A DNA stretch of 64,000 bases from Nemania diffusa (lineage: Eukaryota; Ascomycota; Sordariomycetes; Xylariales; Xylariaceae). Location: assembly GCA_038501195.1 (NCBI GenBank), contig JBBPUQ010000009.1, positions 372,001-436,000 of the forward strand, read 5' to 3'. The translations under genes and the position numbers were made by a program. Of the stretch, positions 1-16,442 are shown in pieces (the first letter of the stretch is position 1; each line of letters opens with the position of its first letter). The notes under the pieces were generated by a model that had not been told where the DNA came from, ran no database searches, and saw only the letters and a list, made by a program, of their open reading frames with translations.

Positions 1-3000
1 TATAATAAAAAATTTATAGTTTTTAATTTTTTATATTTATATATATAACTTATTTAAAAAATATATAATAAAATATTTATTATATATTTAAAAAAAAGAA
101 AAATATATAAGCTTTTTATAAAATGTTATTAATAATTTAAATTTAAAAAAAATTATAATATATATATTTTTAACTATATAAAATATTGTTTTATAAAAGT
201 TTTATATAATAAAATATTTAGTAAATTTTTTTTTTTTTTTATTTTAAACTATATTTAAAAATATTTAATTATAAATTTTAAACAAATATTTAAAAATAAA
301 TATAGTTATAATAATATATTAGTTATAATAAATTGTTTAAAAAAAAAAGTTTAAACTATATTATATATTATATAAATAATTGTAAAAAATATTATATAAA
401 TATATTATAAAAGTTTTTTTTAAATTTTTAAAATATTAATTATAATAATTTTTAATAAAAAATTTTAATTTATATTTATTTTTATAAATAAATTATATAA
501 AATTATAAAAGTTTAATATATTTTAATATTTATAAATTATTATAAAACTATAAAACAAATTAAAATTATAAATAAATATTTAAATTAATGATTATAATTT
601 TATATTAATTATTATTAAAATAATTAATTTAAATAAATTTTAATTATAAATTATATATAAATATTATTATTTTATAAATTTATTAAACTATTTTTTTATA
701 AAGTTGAAATAAATTTTTTAATGCTATTTTATTTTAATTAAAAAAATTATATAGTTTAAAAAAAATTAAAAAACTTATTAATAATTAAAAAAATATTATA
801 ATTTAAAATTTAAAATAAAATATAAAAAATTATATAATTTATAAACTTTGTTAAAAAAAAACTAAAATATATATAATATTATATAATTATATAAATTAAT
901 AAAAAATGTTAAAACTTTAATTTTAATATAAACAACTATATATTTATATTAAAAAAACAGCAATTTTAAATAATTAATAAACTTTTAAATAAATTTAATT
1001 ATTTAATAATATAATAAATATATAAAATTTTAAAAAAAAATAATAATATATTTATATTATAAATTTTTTTATTTTAAAAAGTTATAAATTAATATTATAT
1101 TAACTAGTTATAAAAATATTTTAATAATTTATTAATAAGTTAAAAAAACAATAATTTTAAAAATAAAATATTTAAACTTAAAAATAAAAAAAAATTTAAA
1201 ATAAAAAAAATATATATAATATATTTATATTATTAAAAATTATAATATTAAATTGATTAAAAAAGCTAAAATATTAACAACAAATAATACTATATTAAAA
1301 ACTTTCGAAATAGTTTTATATTATTAAAAAAGTTTTATAATAATAATTTAAATATAATAAAATTACTGTTAAAACTAAAAAATTAACTATAAATAATTTA
1401 AAATAATATAATTAAAAAACTTTATAAAAATAATAATTTATTAACTTTATAAAAAAGAAAAAAAATATATAAAAAATATATTTAAAATATAATATTAATA
1501 AAAAATATTAATATTAATATATAAAAAAACTATATTATAACTTAAAAAAAAAAAGATTTAACAATTAATAATATAATAAATATTTAAAACGATTTTTTTT
1601 TTTATTAAAAAAAAATTAATTAAAATTTATATATTTAATTTTTATAATTTATAAATAAGTTATTTTTTTAAAAAAAAAAAATAATTATAAATTAATTAAT
1701 ATTAGTTTAATTATTTAAATAAATTAAATAGTTTTATTATATAATTAAATAAATAATTTTATTTATTGTTATTTTAAACTATTTTATATATATATATATA
1801 AGTAATTTTTTTACAAAAAAATTTTTAACTTTTTTTTTTTTTTTTATTTATAAATTTTTTATATAATATAGCTTTATTTATTTAAAACTTTATTTTTTTT
1901 ATAAACTTTATATAATAATAAAAATATATTATAAAATTATTAATAATAATAAAAAAAATATTTTTAAATTTTATTTATTAAATTTTTAAAAAGTTTTTTA
2001 ATAGTTTTATATAAATTAATTATATAAATATTTAAAAAATTTATTTTTAAAATAAAATTTTAAATATTTTAAAAAAAATTATAAAATTTAAATATAATAA
2101 AAAAAAATAAAAATTTAATAAAGTTTTATTATTATATATTAAATTAAATAAATTTTATTATAAAATAATTTAAAAAAAATAAAATTATAATAATTAATAT
2201 TATTTAATAAATATTTTAAAATTTTTTTTTATATATATATAAAAATTTTATAATTAAAACTTTAATATAAAAAGTTTTTTTATAAAGTTATTATAATAAA
2301 AAAAAATAATATAAAAAAAAATATTTATAAAAAAATATTTTAATAATAATAAAATAAATATAATAAAAAAATATTATATATATAAAAAATAAAATTTTTT
2401 TTAAATATATATATAATATTATTAAATTAATTATTAATATAATAAAAAAATAATAAAAATTAAAAATTTTTATATATAAATTAATTATATATAATTAAAA
2501 ATATTTTTTTATTATTTAAAAATATTAATTTTAAAAATTTATAATTTAAATATTTATTATAATAAAAATTTAAATTAAGTTTTTTTTATATAAAAAAAAT
2601 TATTATAAATTATATTTATATTTAAATAAATAAATTTTAAAAATAATTAATATATATAATATAATTAATAAATAATTAAAATAATTAAATAAATTTTATT
2701 ATTTATTTAAAATAATAAATTTATTAAACATTAAATAAAATAATAAATATAAAAAAATAAAAATAATAAATATAAAAAATATTTATATAAATATATTAAT
2801 TTAATTAAAAAAGTTAAATTTATTTTTTAATTTTTTTAATTTTAGTTTTTTTTTTAAAGTATATAATATTATTTAATTTTTAAATTTATTATTAATATTT
2901 TATTTATTATATTTATTTATAATATATATTTTAATATTTCTTTTAATTTAATATAAAACTATTAAATTATAAAATATTTAATTAATATTTAATTTATTAT

Positions 3001-5156
3001 ATTTAAAATTTTTAATTTTTTAAAATTTATTAATAATATAATAATATAAAAATTATTTATAAAATTATATTTTTATTTGTTTTATTAATAAAAAAAAATA
3101 AATAAATAAAAAAAAAAAAAAAAAAATATTAAATAAATATATAAAATAAATTATTTATAACTAATTTATATTAATTTTTATAGTTATTTTATTATATTAT
3201 ATTAAATTAAAAATATATATAAAATTTTATTTAAAAATTAATAATAATAATATATTAATAATTATATTTTTTAATATTAAATATTATATTTTTAAAAATA
3301 ATTTATTAAATTTATATATTTTATTTTTTAATAAAAAACTTTTTAAAATTATTTAATTTAAGTATATAATATAAATTATAATATTTTTTAATTTTAATTT
3401 TAAATAATATATTAAAGTTATAATAAATTTTATTAATAAATAACTTTATATAAACTTAAATTTTTATTTTAATTATTTAATTATATTTTTTTATTTTTTA
3501 TATAATAATAAAAAAATAATATTTTTATTAATTAATTTATTTTATATTATAACTATATAAAAATATAAAACTTTTTAAAAAAATAATATTTTAATTTAAA
3601 AAAAATATAATTATTTATAAAAATATATTTTTAAAAAAATTATAACTATTAAAATAATTTAAATAATTAAACATTTTTTAAATAAAATAAATTTATAAAA
3701 TATAAAAAATTATTAATTTTATTTTTTAATAATTTTTTTATATAATAATATTTATTAGTTTATAAGTTTTTTATTATAATAAATATAATTAATAAAATAA
3801 TTAATTTTATAAAAAAATTTTTAATTTATTTAATTAATTTTTAAAAAAATTTAAAATAAGTTTTATTTTATAAAATAATTTATTTTTTATTAATTTTAAA
3901 TTATATTATTTATAAAATATATATTATTAAATTATTAACTATTTTAATATTTATATTTTTTTTTTTTTTTATAATATTAATTATTTTAAAATAATTTTAA
4001 AAAAATAAAATTAAATTTACTAAATAAATAAAGTTATAATATTAGTTATTATTTTATTTTAATAAAAAGAAATAAACTATATAGTTTAAAAATAAAAAAT
4101 TTAAAAAATAAACAATAATATTCTTTTATTAAATAATTTAAAAATAATAAAATATTTTTTTATATTTTATAATATAAAAAATAAATTTTTATAAAATATT
4201 ATAAATTATAAAATATTAATAAAAACTGTTATAATTAATATTATAAATATTTTTAAAAATAATTTATTAAGTTTTTTTTTTTATATTTATTTTAATAATT
4301 TTATATAATTATATATAATTTAAAAGTTTTAAAAAAATAATGTTAAAAATAAAATTATATATAAACTTTTTTATATTATAAAAAATAAAATATATTGTTA
4401 TTTTTAATTTTAATAAAATAAATTAAAATTATATTTAATATTTAAAAATTATATTAATTAAAAACTTTAGTTTTTTAATTTATTATATTATAATTTATTT
4501 ATAATTATTTAAAAAATTATAATTTATTATATATTTAAAATTTAAAAATAAAAATAAATAAAAGCTATAATATTTAATATAATAATTAAAAGTTTTAATA
4601 TAAAAATTAAATATTTAACAATTTTTTTTAGTTTTTTTTTAATAAAGCTTTTATTATAATAAAAAATTAAAAAAGTTATTAAATTATATTTTTATTATTT
4701 TTAAAATTTAAATATATTTTTTATTTTAATAATATTATTATAATATAAATATAAAAATAAAATAAAAAATTAAATTAAAAAATATATTAATTTAATAATT
4801 ATTTATATATAATTTTAATATTTTTATTATAAATATAATAATAAATAAATAAAAATATTAAAATTATAAATAAATAAAAATATAAAAATATAAATAAAAA
4901 ATATAAAAAATATAAAAAGTTTTTAAAAAATAAAAATTAATATAATAAATTTAAAAAAAAAAAAATAAACATTAATAATATATTTAACTTTAATATTTTT
5001 ATTTAATAACTTTTTTTTATAACTTTTTTAATATAAAAAAAATAATAAAAAAAATATTATTTTTTAAATTTATTAAAAAACTTTATATAATTAATTAAAT
5101 TTTTTAAATATTTTTAAAAAGTTATTTATATTATTAATATAATTAAATAAAAAAGT

Positions 5157-5365
5157 TATTTTAATAAAAAAAAACTTTATATTATAATAAGTTTTATTAA
5201 TAATAAAATAAAAGTAAATAATAAAAATAAATTAAAATTTAAATTAAATAAATCTTTTTTATTAACTTTAAACTAGTTTTTTTTTTTATATTATATTTTT
5301 AAATTAAATATATAATATTATTTTAAATAATATATTTTAAATAATATAATAAATTTTATAATTAT
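5157..5365 (+). repeat. Diverged direct repeat A, copy 1
   Basis: About 200 bp here match 20516-20722 in the same orientation, with long identical stretches around the segment that contains aaagtaaataataaaaat. Copy 1 keeps more C and G: it reads attaactttaaactag where copy 2 reads attaattttaaattag. The differences are transitions plus small length changes in A or T runs. It is probably a RIP-mutated transposon fragment or duplication. Confidence 0.75.
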
Positions 5366-5480
5366 AATAACTTTATTTTTTAATTTTATAACTTTTTTTT
5401 TTTTTTTTTTATATTAGCAGTTATTGTTAATATTTTTATTTAAATTTTTAAAATTCGATAATTTATTTTAACATTTTAAT

Positions 5481-5640
5481 TAAATTAGTTTTTTAATAGC
5501 TATATTTAAAATATTAAAAATAAAAGCTTATTATAAAATCGTTTAAATTAGTTTTTTAACAGTTATAATAATTAAACAATAAAAGATTAACGATATTATA
5601 ATTAAAAACTAGCTAAATTAATTCTTTAATAGCTATATTT
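5481..5640 (+). repeat. Three degenerate repeats of a ~27 bp unit
   Basis: Three imperfect copies of a unit like taaattagttttttaatag followed by ctata start at about 5481, 5543 and 5614, so the spacing is 62 and then 71 bases. Differences between units are mostly C/T and G/A transitions. This patch is slightly richer in G and C than its surroundings. It may be a decayed tandem repeat; no function is evident. Confidence 0.5.
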
Positions 5641-8600
5641 AATAAAAAATTATAATTAATATTAATATAATAAACTTTTAATTAATAAACTATAAATCGA
5701 TTAATTAAAACTTTATATAAAATAAATTATTTTTATATTTTATATAAAGTAATTATATTTATTTTTAATATTATTATATTTAAAATAATATTAGTTAATT
5801 AAAACTTGTTATTTTTTTAAATTTTAAACTTTTATTAATTTTTATTTATTTAATGTTTATAATATTTTTAATTATTATTTTTTTAAACTTTAATTTATAT
5901 TTATACTTTTAAATTTTATATTAAACTTTTTAATAATATATAAAATTCTTTATTTATATTTTATTATTTTATTTTATATTGTTTATATATTTATAATTAT
6001 TTATTTAATTTTATATATATATATTATTTATTAAAAAATAAATATTTATTAAAAAATTTTAACTTTATAATTTATATTTAAATTATATTATATATAATTT
6101 TAAATATTTAAATTACTTTATATTTTTTTAATAAAAGCTTATATAATTATTAATAATAAATTTTAATAAATTATATAAATTTTATAAATTAATAAATATT
6201 AAAAATTTTATTTTAAAATTAATTAAAACAAATAAATTATTTTTATAAAGTTTAAAAAAAAAACAAATATTAGTTATAAATATAAAATATAATTTTATTT
6301 TAACTAATAAAGTTATATTTAAAAATTAAAAATAAATATTTTTAATAACTATATATTTTTAACTATTTATACTATATAATAATAAAAAGTTTTATATAAT
6401 AAATATAAACTTTTTTTTTATATTTTTAAATATAAATTTTAAAATATTTATTACTTTTTTAAAAATTAATAATAATATAACTTTTTAAAAATATATTTAA
6501 TATAAACTTTAAAATATTTAAATATAAAAAATAATTATTAAATAAAACTTTAAATAATTTATTAAATATTTAACTATTTAAAAAAAATTAAATATAATAG
6601 CTAATAATATAATTAATATATAAAAAAAGTTAAAAAATATAAAAAACTAATTTATAACATTAATTTAATTATTTAAATTAACAGTTAATAAAATTACTAA
6701 TTTAATAATATTATTAAAAAAAAAACTTATTTTTTAAATTAAATTAATTTTTAAAAGAAATTTAGCTAATAAACTATTTTTATAACTTTTGTTATAACTT
6801 TTATTTTAAATAATTATTTTTTTTTTTTATATTAAAACTATTTAATATTAAAATATTTTAATAGCAATATATACAAACTTAAATATTACAACTTTTTTTT
6901 TGTATTTATTTTATAATTAAAATTTATTAAACTATAAAAATTAATAAATAACTTTTATTATAATATAAATAAAATATTGTAATATATATTAAATTAAATA
7001 AAATATATAACATTTATATATAATAATTTTTAATTAAAATACAATTTAAGATAATAATTTAATTTTATTATAATATTAATAAATTAAATTAATTTAATAT
7101 TTATTATTTAATTTTAAATTTAATTAATTTAATTTATAATTAAACTTTAATTTAAATTAATAATAATATTAAATTTTAATTTAAATAATTTATTTTATTA
7201 TTTAATTATATATTAATAATTAAATAAAATAAAAATTTAACTTTTTTTATGTTGTAATAATTATTTAATTAATATTTTTTATAATATATAATTTATTAAT
7301 TTTAATAACTTAAGCGATTTTTTATTTAATAATTTAAAAAACTTATATTAGCTTAAATATAATTTTTATTTAAATAAAAATTTAAATAAACTATATAAAA
7401 ATAATTATTATTAAAAAAGTTTTATATTATAAATATTTAATTATAATATTAATAACTTTTTTTTTAAGTTTTAACAATTAAAATAATTTAATATTAGTTT
7501 ATTTAATTTAAACTATAATAATTTTAATAATATAAAACTAATTATTAATAAAAATAAACTAATTTTTATAAATATATATAATTTTATTAAATATATTAAT
7601 TATTTTTTAAAAAATAAAAATATTATTAAAAATAATATTAAATAAATTTTAGTTATATTTTAAATTTTAATAAAAAAATTTACTATTATATAATAAAATA
7701 ATAAATTAATAAATTAAATATAAATTTATTTAAAAACTAAAAATTTTATAACTATATTTAATAAATTAATTTAATAATTTATAATATAAATTATAATTAT
7801 AATATAATAATTTAATATAGCTAAACTTATATTTAAAAATATAGTTAAAAATAATATAGCTATAATTAATTTTATTTAAAAAAAGCTTAAATATATATAA
7901 GTTATAAAAACATTAAATTATAACAATTGTAATTAATATAACATTATAATAACTATTTAAACAAAAATAAATTTTAAAATTAAAATATATTTGTTAACTT
8001 TTATTTAAAACAAAAATAATATACTGTTATTTTATATAATAAAAATAACAAAAATAAAACTAATTTTATTAATAATAATATAAAAATATTATTTTAAATT
8101 ATTTTAAAAAACTTATATAAATTAAAATATTAACAAATAAAAATAACTTTTTAAAAAGTTTATATATTAAAATTAATATAATAAATGAAAATTTTATTAT
8201 AAATAATATAATAATAACTAATATAATTAAAACAAATTTTAAAATAAAAAAAACAAGTTATAAAACTAATAAAATTTTTTTCGAAAATATAAACAATAAA
8301 ATAAATTTTAATTTTAATAAAACAAGTTATAAAAACTTATTTAAAAAAAAAAAAAATAAAAATAAAAAAACAATTAAAATAAATAATAAAATAAATATAA
8401 TTATAATTATATTTATATAATATAAAATAACTAATTTAAAAATAACAAAAATATATTAATTTTTAATTTAAAAAGTAATTAATTTTTAAATAAAAATAAT
8501 AATATATATATATTAATCAATTATAATAAAATATATAAATATTATAATTAAATATTTAATTTAATAAAAAAATGCAATAAATATATTAATAAATATAACA

Positions 8601-9516
8601 AATATATTAAAAAATAAATTAAATTTTTATTTTTTATATATATATTATACTATTTATATAAATAATATAATAAATTTTTTTTTTTTAAAAATAAACTTTT
8701 TATATATTTAAAACAATATAAATATTAAAATATAAATTTTATATATTAAGTAATTTTAATAAATATAATATTAATAATATAAAATAGCGATTTTTAAAAA
8801 AAAAAAAAAAAACTAAATTAATTATATTATATTTATAAATAATATTATTTAAAATTTAAAAAACTAATATTTAAATAAAAAAATCTTTAAATAATTAATT
8901 TTTATATTTAAAAATAATTATATATAATAAGTTTAATAAAAATAATATTATAATTTATATAAATATAAAAATTAAAAAAAACTTAATAATATATAAAACT
9001 TTTATTAACTTTTTATATATAATTAAATAATATAAAAAAAAAGTTAAAAATATTAATAACAAATATATTTAATATATAAACTAAGTTATTTTTATATTTT
9101 ATTTATTAAAATATAATAATTTTTAAACTTTTAAAAGTTATTAAATTTATATAAATATTAATTAAAATATTAAATTTATTATATTTTTTAAAAATAATTT
9201 TTTAAATTTTTATAATATAATTATTAATTATAAAAGCTATAAAATTTTATTTATTAATATAAATAACTTTAAAGTATTTTTTTATAAATATTTTTAAATT
9301 TATTTATATATATATAAAATAATATTTTTATAAAAAATAGTTTTAAAATTTAAAAAAACAGTTTATATATTTATAATATATAAATTTTTAGTTTTAAATT
9401 ATAAATTTACTTTTAAACTTTTATATAAAAATAAAATAGCTATAGTTATAAAATTAACTATTTTATATTTAGTTTTATTAATAAATTTATTATTAATTAA
9501 AAAAATAATTTTTAAA

Positions 9517-9823
9517 AATATTGTAAAAGCTAAAAAAAAACAGCTAATATAATATATATAAAAATACTATATATTTGAAAAAAAATATTAAATTAAAAAA
9601 AAAAAAAAAAAAAAAATTAAATTTATAACAATAAGTTTAATTATATATAAGCTTTTTTTTTTGTAATAAATATTTTTTTTATTATTTTAATATTATTTAT
9701 TATATTTTTATTATTTATTTTTAATATAATAAAATAAATATTTATTATAAAATATAATAAATGTTTTAATATATTTTTTATATATTGTTTTTTTATATAA
9801 TAAATATAATTTAACTATAACTA
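9517..9823 (+). repeat. Diverged direct repeat B, copy 1
   Basis: About 307 bp match 16443-16750 in direct orientation, from aatattgtaaaagctaaa to a shared ataacta. Both copies contain an internal poly-A run of about 22 bases. Copy 1 is more depleted: the TTTGCT and AAGTGT of copy 2 are TTTATT and AAATAT here. Nearly all differences are transitions, in both directions, as expected when two copies were mutated independently by RIP. Confidence 0.8.
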
Positions 9824-12800
9824 TTTTTTTATTTGTTTAAAATTTATTTTATATTTATAATAACTATAAAGTTAATAAATAGTTTAAACTTTATAAAATT
9901 TAATTTTATAAAGTTATATTTAATTAAATTTAATATAATTATTATTTTTATAATTTAGTTTAATTTATTTTTTTTAAAAAATTTTTAATTAATATTTTAA
10001 TTATTTAAATAATTTTGTTTTATTAAAATAAATATTATAATATTATTATAATAAAATAAAAAAGTTATAAAAATTAATAATAAAATATTATATATTATTT
10101 AAGTTTTAGTTTTTTTAATTTATTTTATAAAATAGTTTTTTATATTAAATTTATAAAAATAAAATTTTTTTAACTTTTTATTTTTTATTATTAATGTTTA
10201 AATTTATAATTTTTTTATTTAAATATTTATATTTTTATTTAAATAATAAATTATTTATATATTTTTATAATTAATTTATATAAAATTAATATGCTTTTTT
10301 TTATTAGTTTAATAGTTTTAACAAATAAATATAATTTTTATATTTTAAAATTTTATATAATATTTATATAAAAAAATAATTAAATTTATTATTTAAATAA
10401 TTAATTTATTTATTTTTTTTTTTAAAAATATAAATAAAGTTATTTATGTTAAAATTTAACTTTTATTTATATTTATTAACTTGTTTAGTTATTTTATTTT
10501 ATATTTTTTATATTTAATTTTTAATTATAAATAAATATTTATAAATTTGTTTTTTAAATATTTATACTTTTTATTAAATAAACTTTTTTTAAATAAAAAA
10601 TTTAATAGTTATTTTTATTTTATTTTTTTAATTAAAAGTTATATATATAAATTGTTTTATAATAACTTTTTAAAAAAAAAAACTTTTTAATAAATTATAT
10701 AATAATATAGCTTAAATATTATTTAAAACTAACAATATTTTTAATTAGTTGTTTTAAAAATAATTAATATAAAAATATAACTATTAATTAATTTATTAAT
10801 ATATATTTTTTATTTGTTTTATTATTTTATAATATTTTATAAATAAAAAATTTAGTTTTATTTTATAAATTTATAAAAATTTATTTATAAAGTTTTTAAT
10901 AAATTAAAAGTTTTAATTATTTATAATAAATTTAAATTATTTAAATAGTTAATAAAAACTTTTATAATATATTTAAATTATATTTTTTGTTATAATTAAT
11001 AAATTATAAAATATAATTTAATAAAGTTTAAATAAATAATTTATTATAATAAAAATTATATTATTATTTAATTTATTTTTAAAAAAACTTTTAAAATTAA
11101 TAATAATATATTATTAAAAATAATTTAAAACTTTAAATAAATAAAATTTATTTAATATTTTATTTTAAAATATTTTAATAACTTTATAAAAATAATTAAC
11201 TATATATATATTAATATTTTTAAATATTTTTAATTATTAATATTTATTTATTATTAGTTTTTTAAATTTGTTTTTTTTAAAATAAACTATTAAAATTTAA
11301 TTATAAGTTTTTTAAATTATTTTTATTTATAAATTATTTATATTAATTATAATTAAACATTTTTTATATATTATTAAATTTTTAAATATTTAATAATTTA
11401 TTTATAATATATTAAATATTAACTTTTTATATTTTTTTAATAAAAAATTTTTATAGTTAATTTATAATAAAATATTAATTAAAAATATATTTAATATAAA
11501 TAGTAATTTATTAATAATTAATTTATAAATTTTAATTATTTATAAAATAAAATATTTTAAAATAAAATTTTTTAATATTAATTATTTTAAAATTATAATT
11601 AATTAAAAAAGTACTATTATATATTGTTTGTTTTTTTTCTACTTTTAATTTTTTAATTTATTTTTTAATTTTAATATAATATTTAAAATAATATTTTGAA
11701 TTTTTAACTAATAAATAATTATAAAGTTATAATATATTATTAATTTAATTTATTTAATTTATTAAAAGTTTAATATATATTTAATAATAAAATATTTTAA
11801 TATTATATAATTAATAATTATTATAAAAAGTTTAATTTATTATAAATTTATTAATTTTATTTTTTAATAAATAAATTTTTTTATTATTATTAACATTTTT
11901 TTGTTATAAATGTTATAATTAAATTTAATTTTATAAAATGTTTTAAAATAAAATATTATAAAATATTAATTGTTTTTTAAGTTGTTTTTTTATAAAAAGT
12001 AATTTATAATTACTTTATTTAATATATTTGTTTTTATATATATTTTTATATTAAATAAAAAATAATAAAATATTAATATTAATAATAAAATTTGTTTTAA
12101 TTAATTAAATATTTTTTAATATATTTTAAATTAATTAAAACAAATTATAATAACTATTAATTAAATTAGTAGTTTTATAATATAGCTAAACTTTTTAATA
12201 AATTCTTTATAAAAATTATAAAATTTTAAAAAAAACTATATTTTTTAAACTTAAATTATATTATATTTTTTAAATAGTTTTTATTTATAAATTATTTTAA
12301 TTTTTATTAATATTAATAATAAATTTTAAAAATCTAATTTTAGTTATATAAAATTTATACTTTTTTAAATTTGTTTATAATTTTATAGTTTATAGTTTAT
12401 TTAAAACTTTTTTTATATAAAGTTTATATTTAATTTTATTGTTTAAATATATTAATATATTATTAATATATATTATATAAAATATATTGAAATATTTAAT
12501 TAAAATATTATTAATAAACTATTAAAACATAGCTAATTTATTTATTAAATTAAAAAATAAAACATTAAATTAATATATTTTATATTATATATAAAATATA
12601 ATTAAAAATTTATATTTTTTTGCTATATATATATAATAAAATGTTTGTTTTATATTTAACTTAATATAAATTTTTGCTTTTATAAAATAAATAAATGTTT
12701 TATTAATTAAAAGTAAAAAATATTAGTTTTTTTATATTAAAAAGTTTAGTTTTTAATAATTTATATATAGCTTTAAAAATTTGTTGTTTTTTTATATAAA

Positions 12801-15800
12801 TAAAACTAATATTGCTTAAAATGTTATAATAAATTTAATAAAACTTTTTATTAAGTTTTTATATATATATTGTTTATAAATTTTAGTTTTTTTTAAAAAT
12901 ATTTTATATAAAGCGCTATATTTTAAGTTTTTTAAATTTTTTATAAATTTAATTTAATAATTAATTTTATATTTTTAAAATAATATTTAATTAAAAGTTT
13001 TTTTATTAAATATATTAAAATATTTGTAATATTTTATAAATATTATTTATTTAATTATTTTTTAAAAGTTTTTTTTTAAATTTTTTAATTTAAACTTTTT
13101 TTAAGCAATTATTAAGTTTATTTTATATAAAAAAATTATTTTATATAATTTAATGTTTTTTTAATATATTATTATTACAAAAATTATAATATTTAATATA
13201 AAAATATTAATAAATTAATATTTATATTATTTTATAACATTTTTTTATAGTTTATATTTGCTATAATACTTTTTTAATTTAAGTTTTTTTTTTAATAAAG
13301 TTTTTTTAAATAAGTTTTTTTAAAACAGTTTTATTTTATTATTATTTGTTAGTAATATTTTTATTTTTTATAATTTATATTTTATTTAGTTTTTTTTAAA
13401 CAAATTAACAATATATTAAAAAAGTTTAAATATAATATAAATAAAACTAATTATAAAAAAATATTTTTTTGTTTTTTTATTTAACTTTTTATATATAATT
13501 TTTAATTAAAAAATTTATTTTTTTATAATAAATAAACTTTATAATTAAATAATATTTTATATTTTTTATATTATTTTATTTTTAAATAGTTTATTTTATT
13601 ATATAATATTAATTTAATAATTTAAGTTTTTTAATTTTTCTATTTTATTTAATAATATATTTTTAATAAGTTTTTTTTTTTTTATAATAAAAAATATTAG
13701 TTTTTATTTTTAATAATTAACTAATATATTATAATATATAAAAAACTTTTATTTAATAATTATATTATATTTTATATTTAATATTATTATAAAAATATTT
13801 TAAATAATATATATATTAATATAAAAATAAATATTTAATATTTTAGTAATTTTTTAATTATTGTTGCTATTATATTTTATAACAAAAATAAACTTAAAAT
13901 TAAATAGTTTAAAAAAGTTTAAAAGTTGTATTATTTTTTTAATAAATTAAATATTTATATATAAATATATTTTAATTTTTATATTAATTAAAGCAGAAAT
14001 AAAAAGTTTTAATTTATTAAATATTATTAAATAAACTATTAATAAAAGTTTCTTTTTAAAATTTTTTTTTAAAAAATCAAACAAAACTTTTTTATATTAA
14101 TTTAAGTTTAAAACTAACAATATAATAAGTTTAAAAAAAAAAACTAGTTATTTTAAGCTTTTTTATTTTTTAAACTTTTTTTTTTTATATTAACTTTTTA
14201 GTTATTTTTGAAATAACTTATTTTTTTTTTTATAATTTCTACAATTTAAACAATATTTAAATGTTTATATTTTTTATAATATAAATAGTTAATATTTTAA
14301 TAGCTAATTTTATAACAAATAAAACAAAAACTTTTTTATATTAAAATTTTTTTTTTTTTATATTATAGTTTTATATAAAATTTATGTTTGTTTTTTAACT
14401 TTTTAAATATTAAAATAAAAAAATGTTATTTAATAGTTAAAAATATAATTTTATTAAATAATAGTTTTATAAATAAATTTTATAAAAATAAATTTTTTAT
14501 AAATAAATTTTTTAAAATATTAATTATATTATATTTTAATAGTTATAAATTAGTTTTTTATAAAATAAAATTATTAATAAAGTTTTTATATTATTAATAG
14601 TTAATAATTTAAATATAAAAATAATAAATATTAAAAATAACTTTAAAACTATTTATATTAAATATTATAATTTTATTTAATTATTTTAATAATTTATTAT
14701 ATAAGTTTTATTTATAGTTAATTTAAAATATATAAATTTAATTAATTAATTTAATAGATTTAAATTAAAAATTTGAAAATATTTTTAATTTTTTTATTTT
14801 AAATTTTTTATATTTAATTTAAGCTTTTTTATATTTATAAAAATTACTATATAATTTTAATAAATATTTTAAAACTTTTATAATAATTATATATATAAAA
14901 CTGTTTTATTTTAAAATTTATTTTATAAATAAAATAATTTTTAAAACAGTTAATTTATTTATATATTTTAAAATATAATATATTTAGTTTTATTTATTTA
15001 TAAAATAGTTTATATTTATTTAAAATTTATTTTTTATAAATAAATATTAATAATAAAATTTAATTATAAATTTATTATTTAAAAAAATATTATTAATAAA
15101 AACAAAAAAGTTTATTATTTTTACATTTTATTTTTTATTATTTAAAAATATTAAATTTAATATTATATTTTTTTTATAATTATTTTTTTAAATAATATTT
15201 TTTAAAATAAATATATTATAAATAAAACTTTTTAAAATAAATATATATAAAGTAATAAATTTTTAAATATTTATTTTAAAATTTAAATTATTTTAAATAA
15301 TTTAATTTTAAATAATTTTTTTAAATATAATAATAAATAAAATACTTTTTATTAAAATAAATTAATTAAAAATAGTTTTATTATTAATATTATTTATATA
15401 AATATAACTTTTTTAAATAAAAAACTATTAAATAAATATTTATTAAATAAGTTTTTATTTAATAATAACTTATATAGTAAATGTTTTTTTATATATTTTA
15501 ATTAAAGTTTTTTAAAAAATTTTATTATAATTTTATAATTTTTTAATTGTTTTTTTATATATTTTTAAAACTTGTTTATTTTTAATAAGCTTTCTTTTAA
15601 TTTTTTATAAAAACTATTTACTTTTTTATATAAAATCTTTTATAATCTAGCAAATAATATATAAATAGTTTTAATTTTAATTGTTATTAAAAGTTATAAT
15701 ATATAATTAATTTATTATTTTATAAAATATTTAAATTATAATAATATAAATATATATTTTATTAAAAATAAACTTAAGTTTAGTTTTATTTAATTTTTTT

Positions 15801-16324
15801 TAAATATTATAGTTAATAATAAATTTTTTATTTTTAAACTTATGTTTTATTATATTAAATAAAAAAAATGCTTTATATATATAATATTATTTTTATTAAT
15901 AAACTAATTTATATTTATTTTTTATTTAAAAAAAAATATTTTATTAAATTTTATTAACAATTAAATAAAACATATAAAAGTTTTATACTATTTTATTTTT
16001 TATATAGTTTTAATATTATTAATAAATATTTTTTTTAAAATTATTAAAATGTTTTTTAATAAACTTTAATATAATTTTTTGCAGAATAATATTATAAATT
16101 ATAGATTTTTTAACTAAAAAATCTAAAGCTGCTTTTTTTATATTGAAATAACTATTTTTGTTTTTAAAATAAAAATAAAAATCGCTTAATACAAGTATTT
16201 TTTTTTTTTTTTTTTTAAATGTTAAAAAAACTTGCAATATTATAGCTTAGTATTTTTTTTAAAGTATAAAGTTGATATAAAAAATATAAAAAGAATTTAA
16301 TATTAAGTAAAAAATTCAATATAT

Positions 16325-16400
16325 AATAATAAATCGATATTTTAATATTAATATTAAATATATTTAATATTAAATTAATATTAAATTAATATTAAGTTGA
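16325..16400 (+). repeat. Short AT tandem repeat, (attaatattaaa)-like
   Basis: The units attaatatt and aatattaaatt recur several times with small variations, ending in attaagttgaac. The repeat lies in a stretch (about 16,060-16,450) that has more G and C than the rest of the AT block and adjoins the better-preserved copy of repeat B. Confidence 0.45.
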
Positions 16401-16442
16401 ACTTTTTAATGTTAATTTATAACAAATAAATAAAACGAGCTT

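Noticed and set aside
14388..14597. 69-codon open frame in the AT block
   Set aside because: It is made almost wholly of Lys, Asn, Ile, Phe, Leu and Tyr codons, as chance gives at this base composition; no family resemblance or flanking signals.
16019..16237. 72-codon minus-strand open frame in the AT block
   Set aside because: Low-complexity Lys/Phe/Ile-rich peptide explained by composition, although it lies in the slightly less degraded island.
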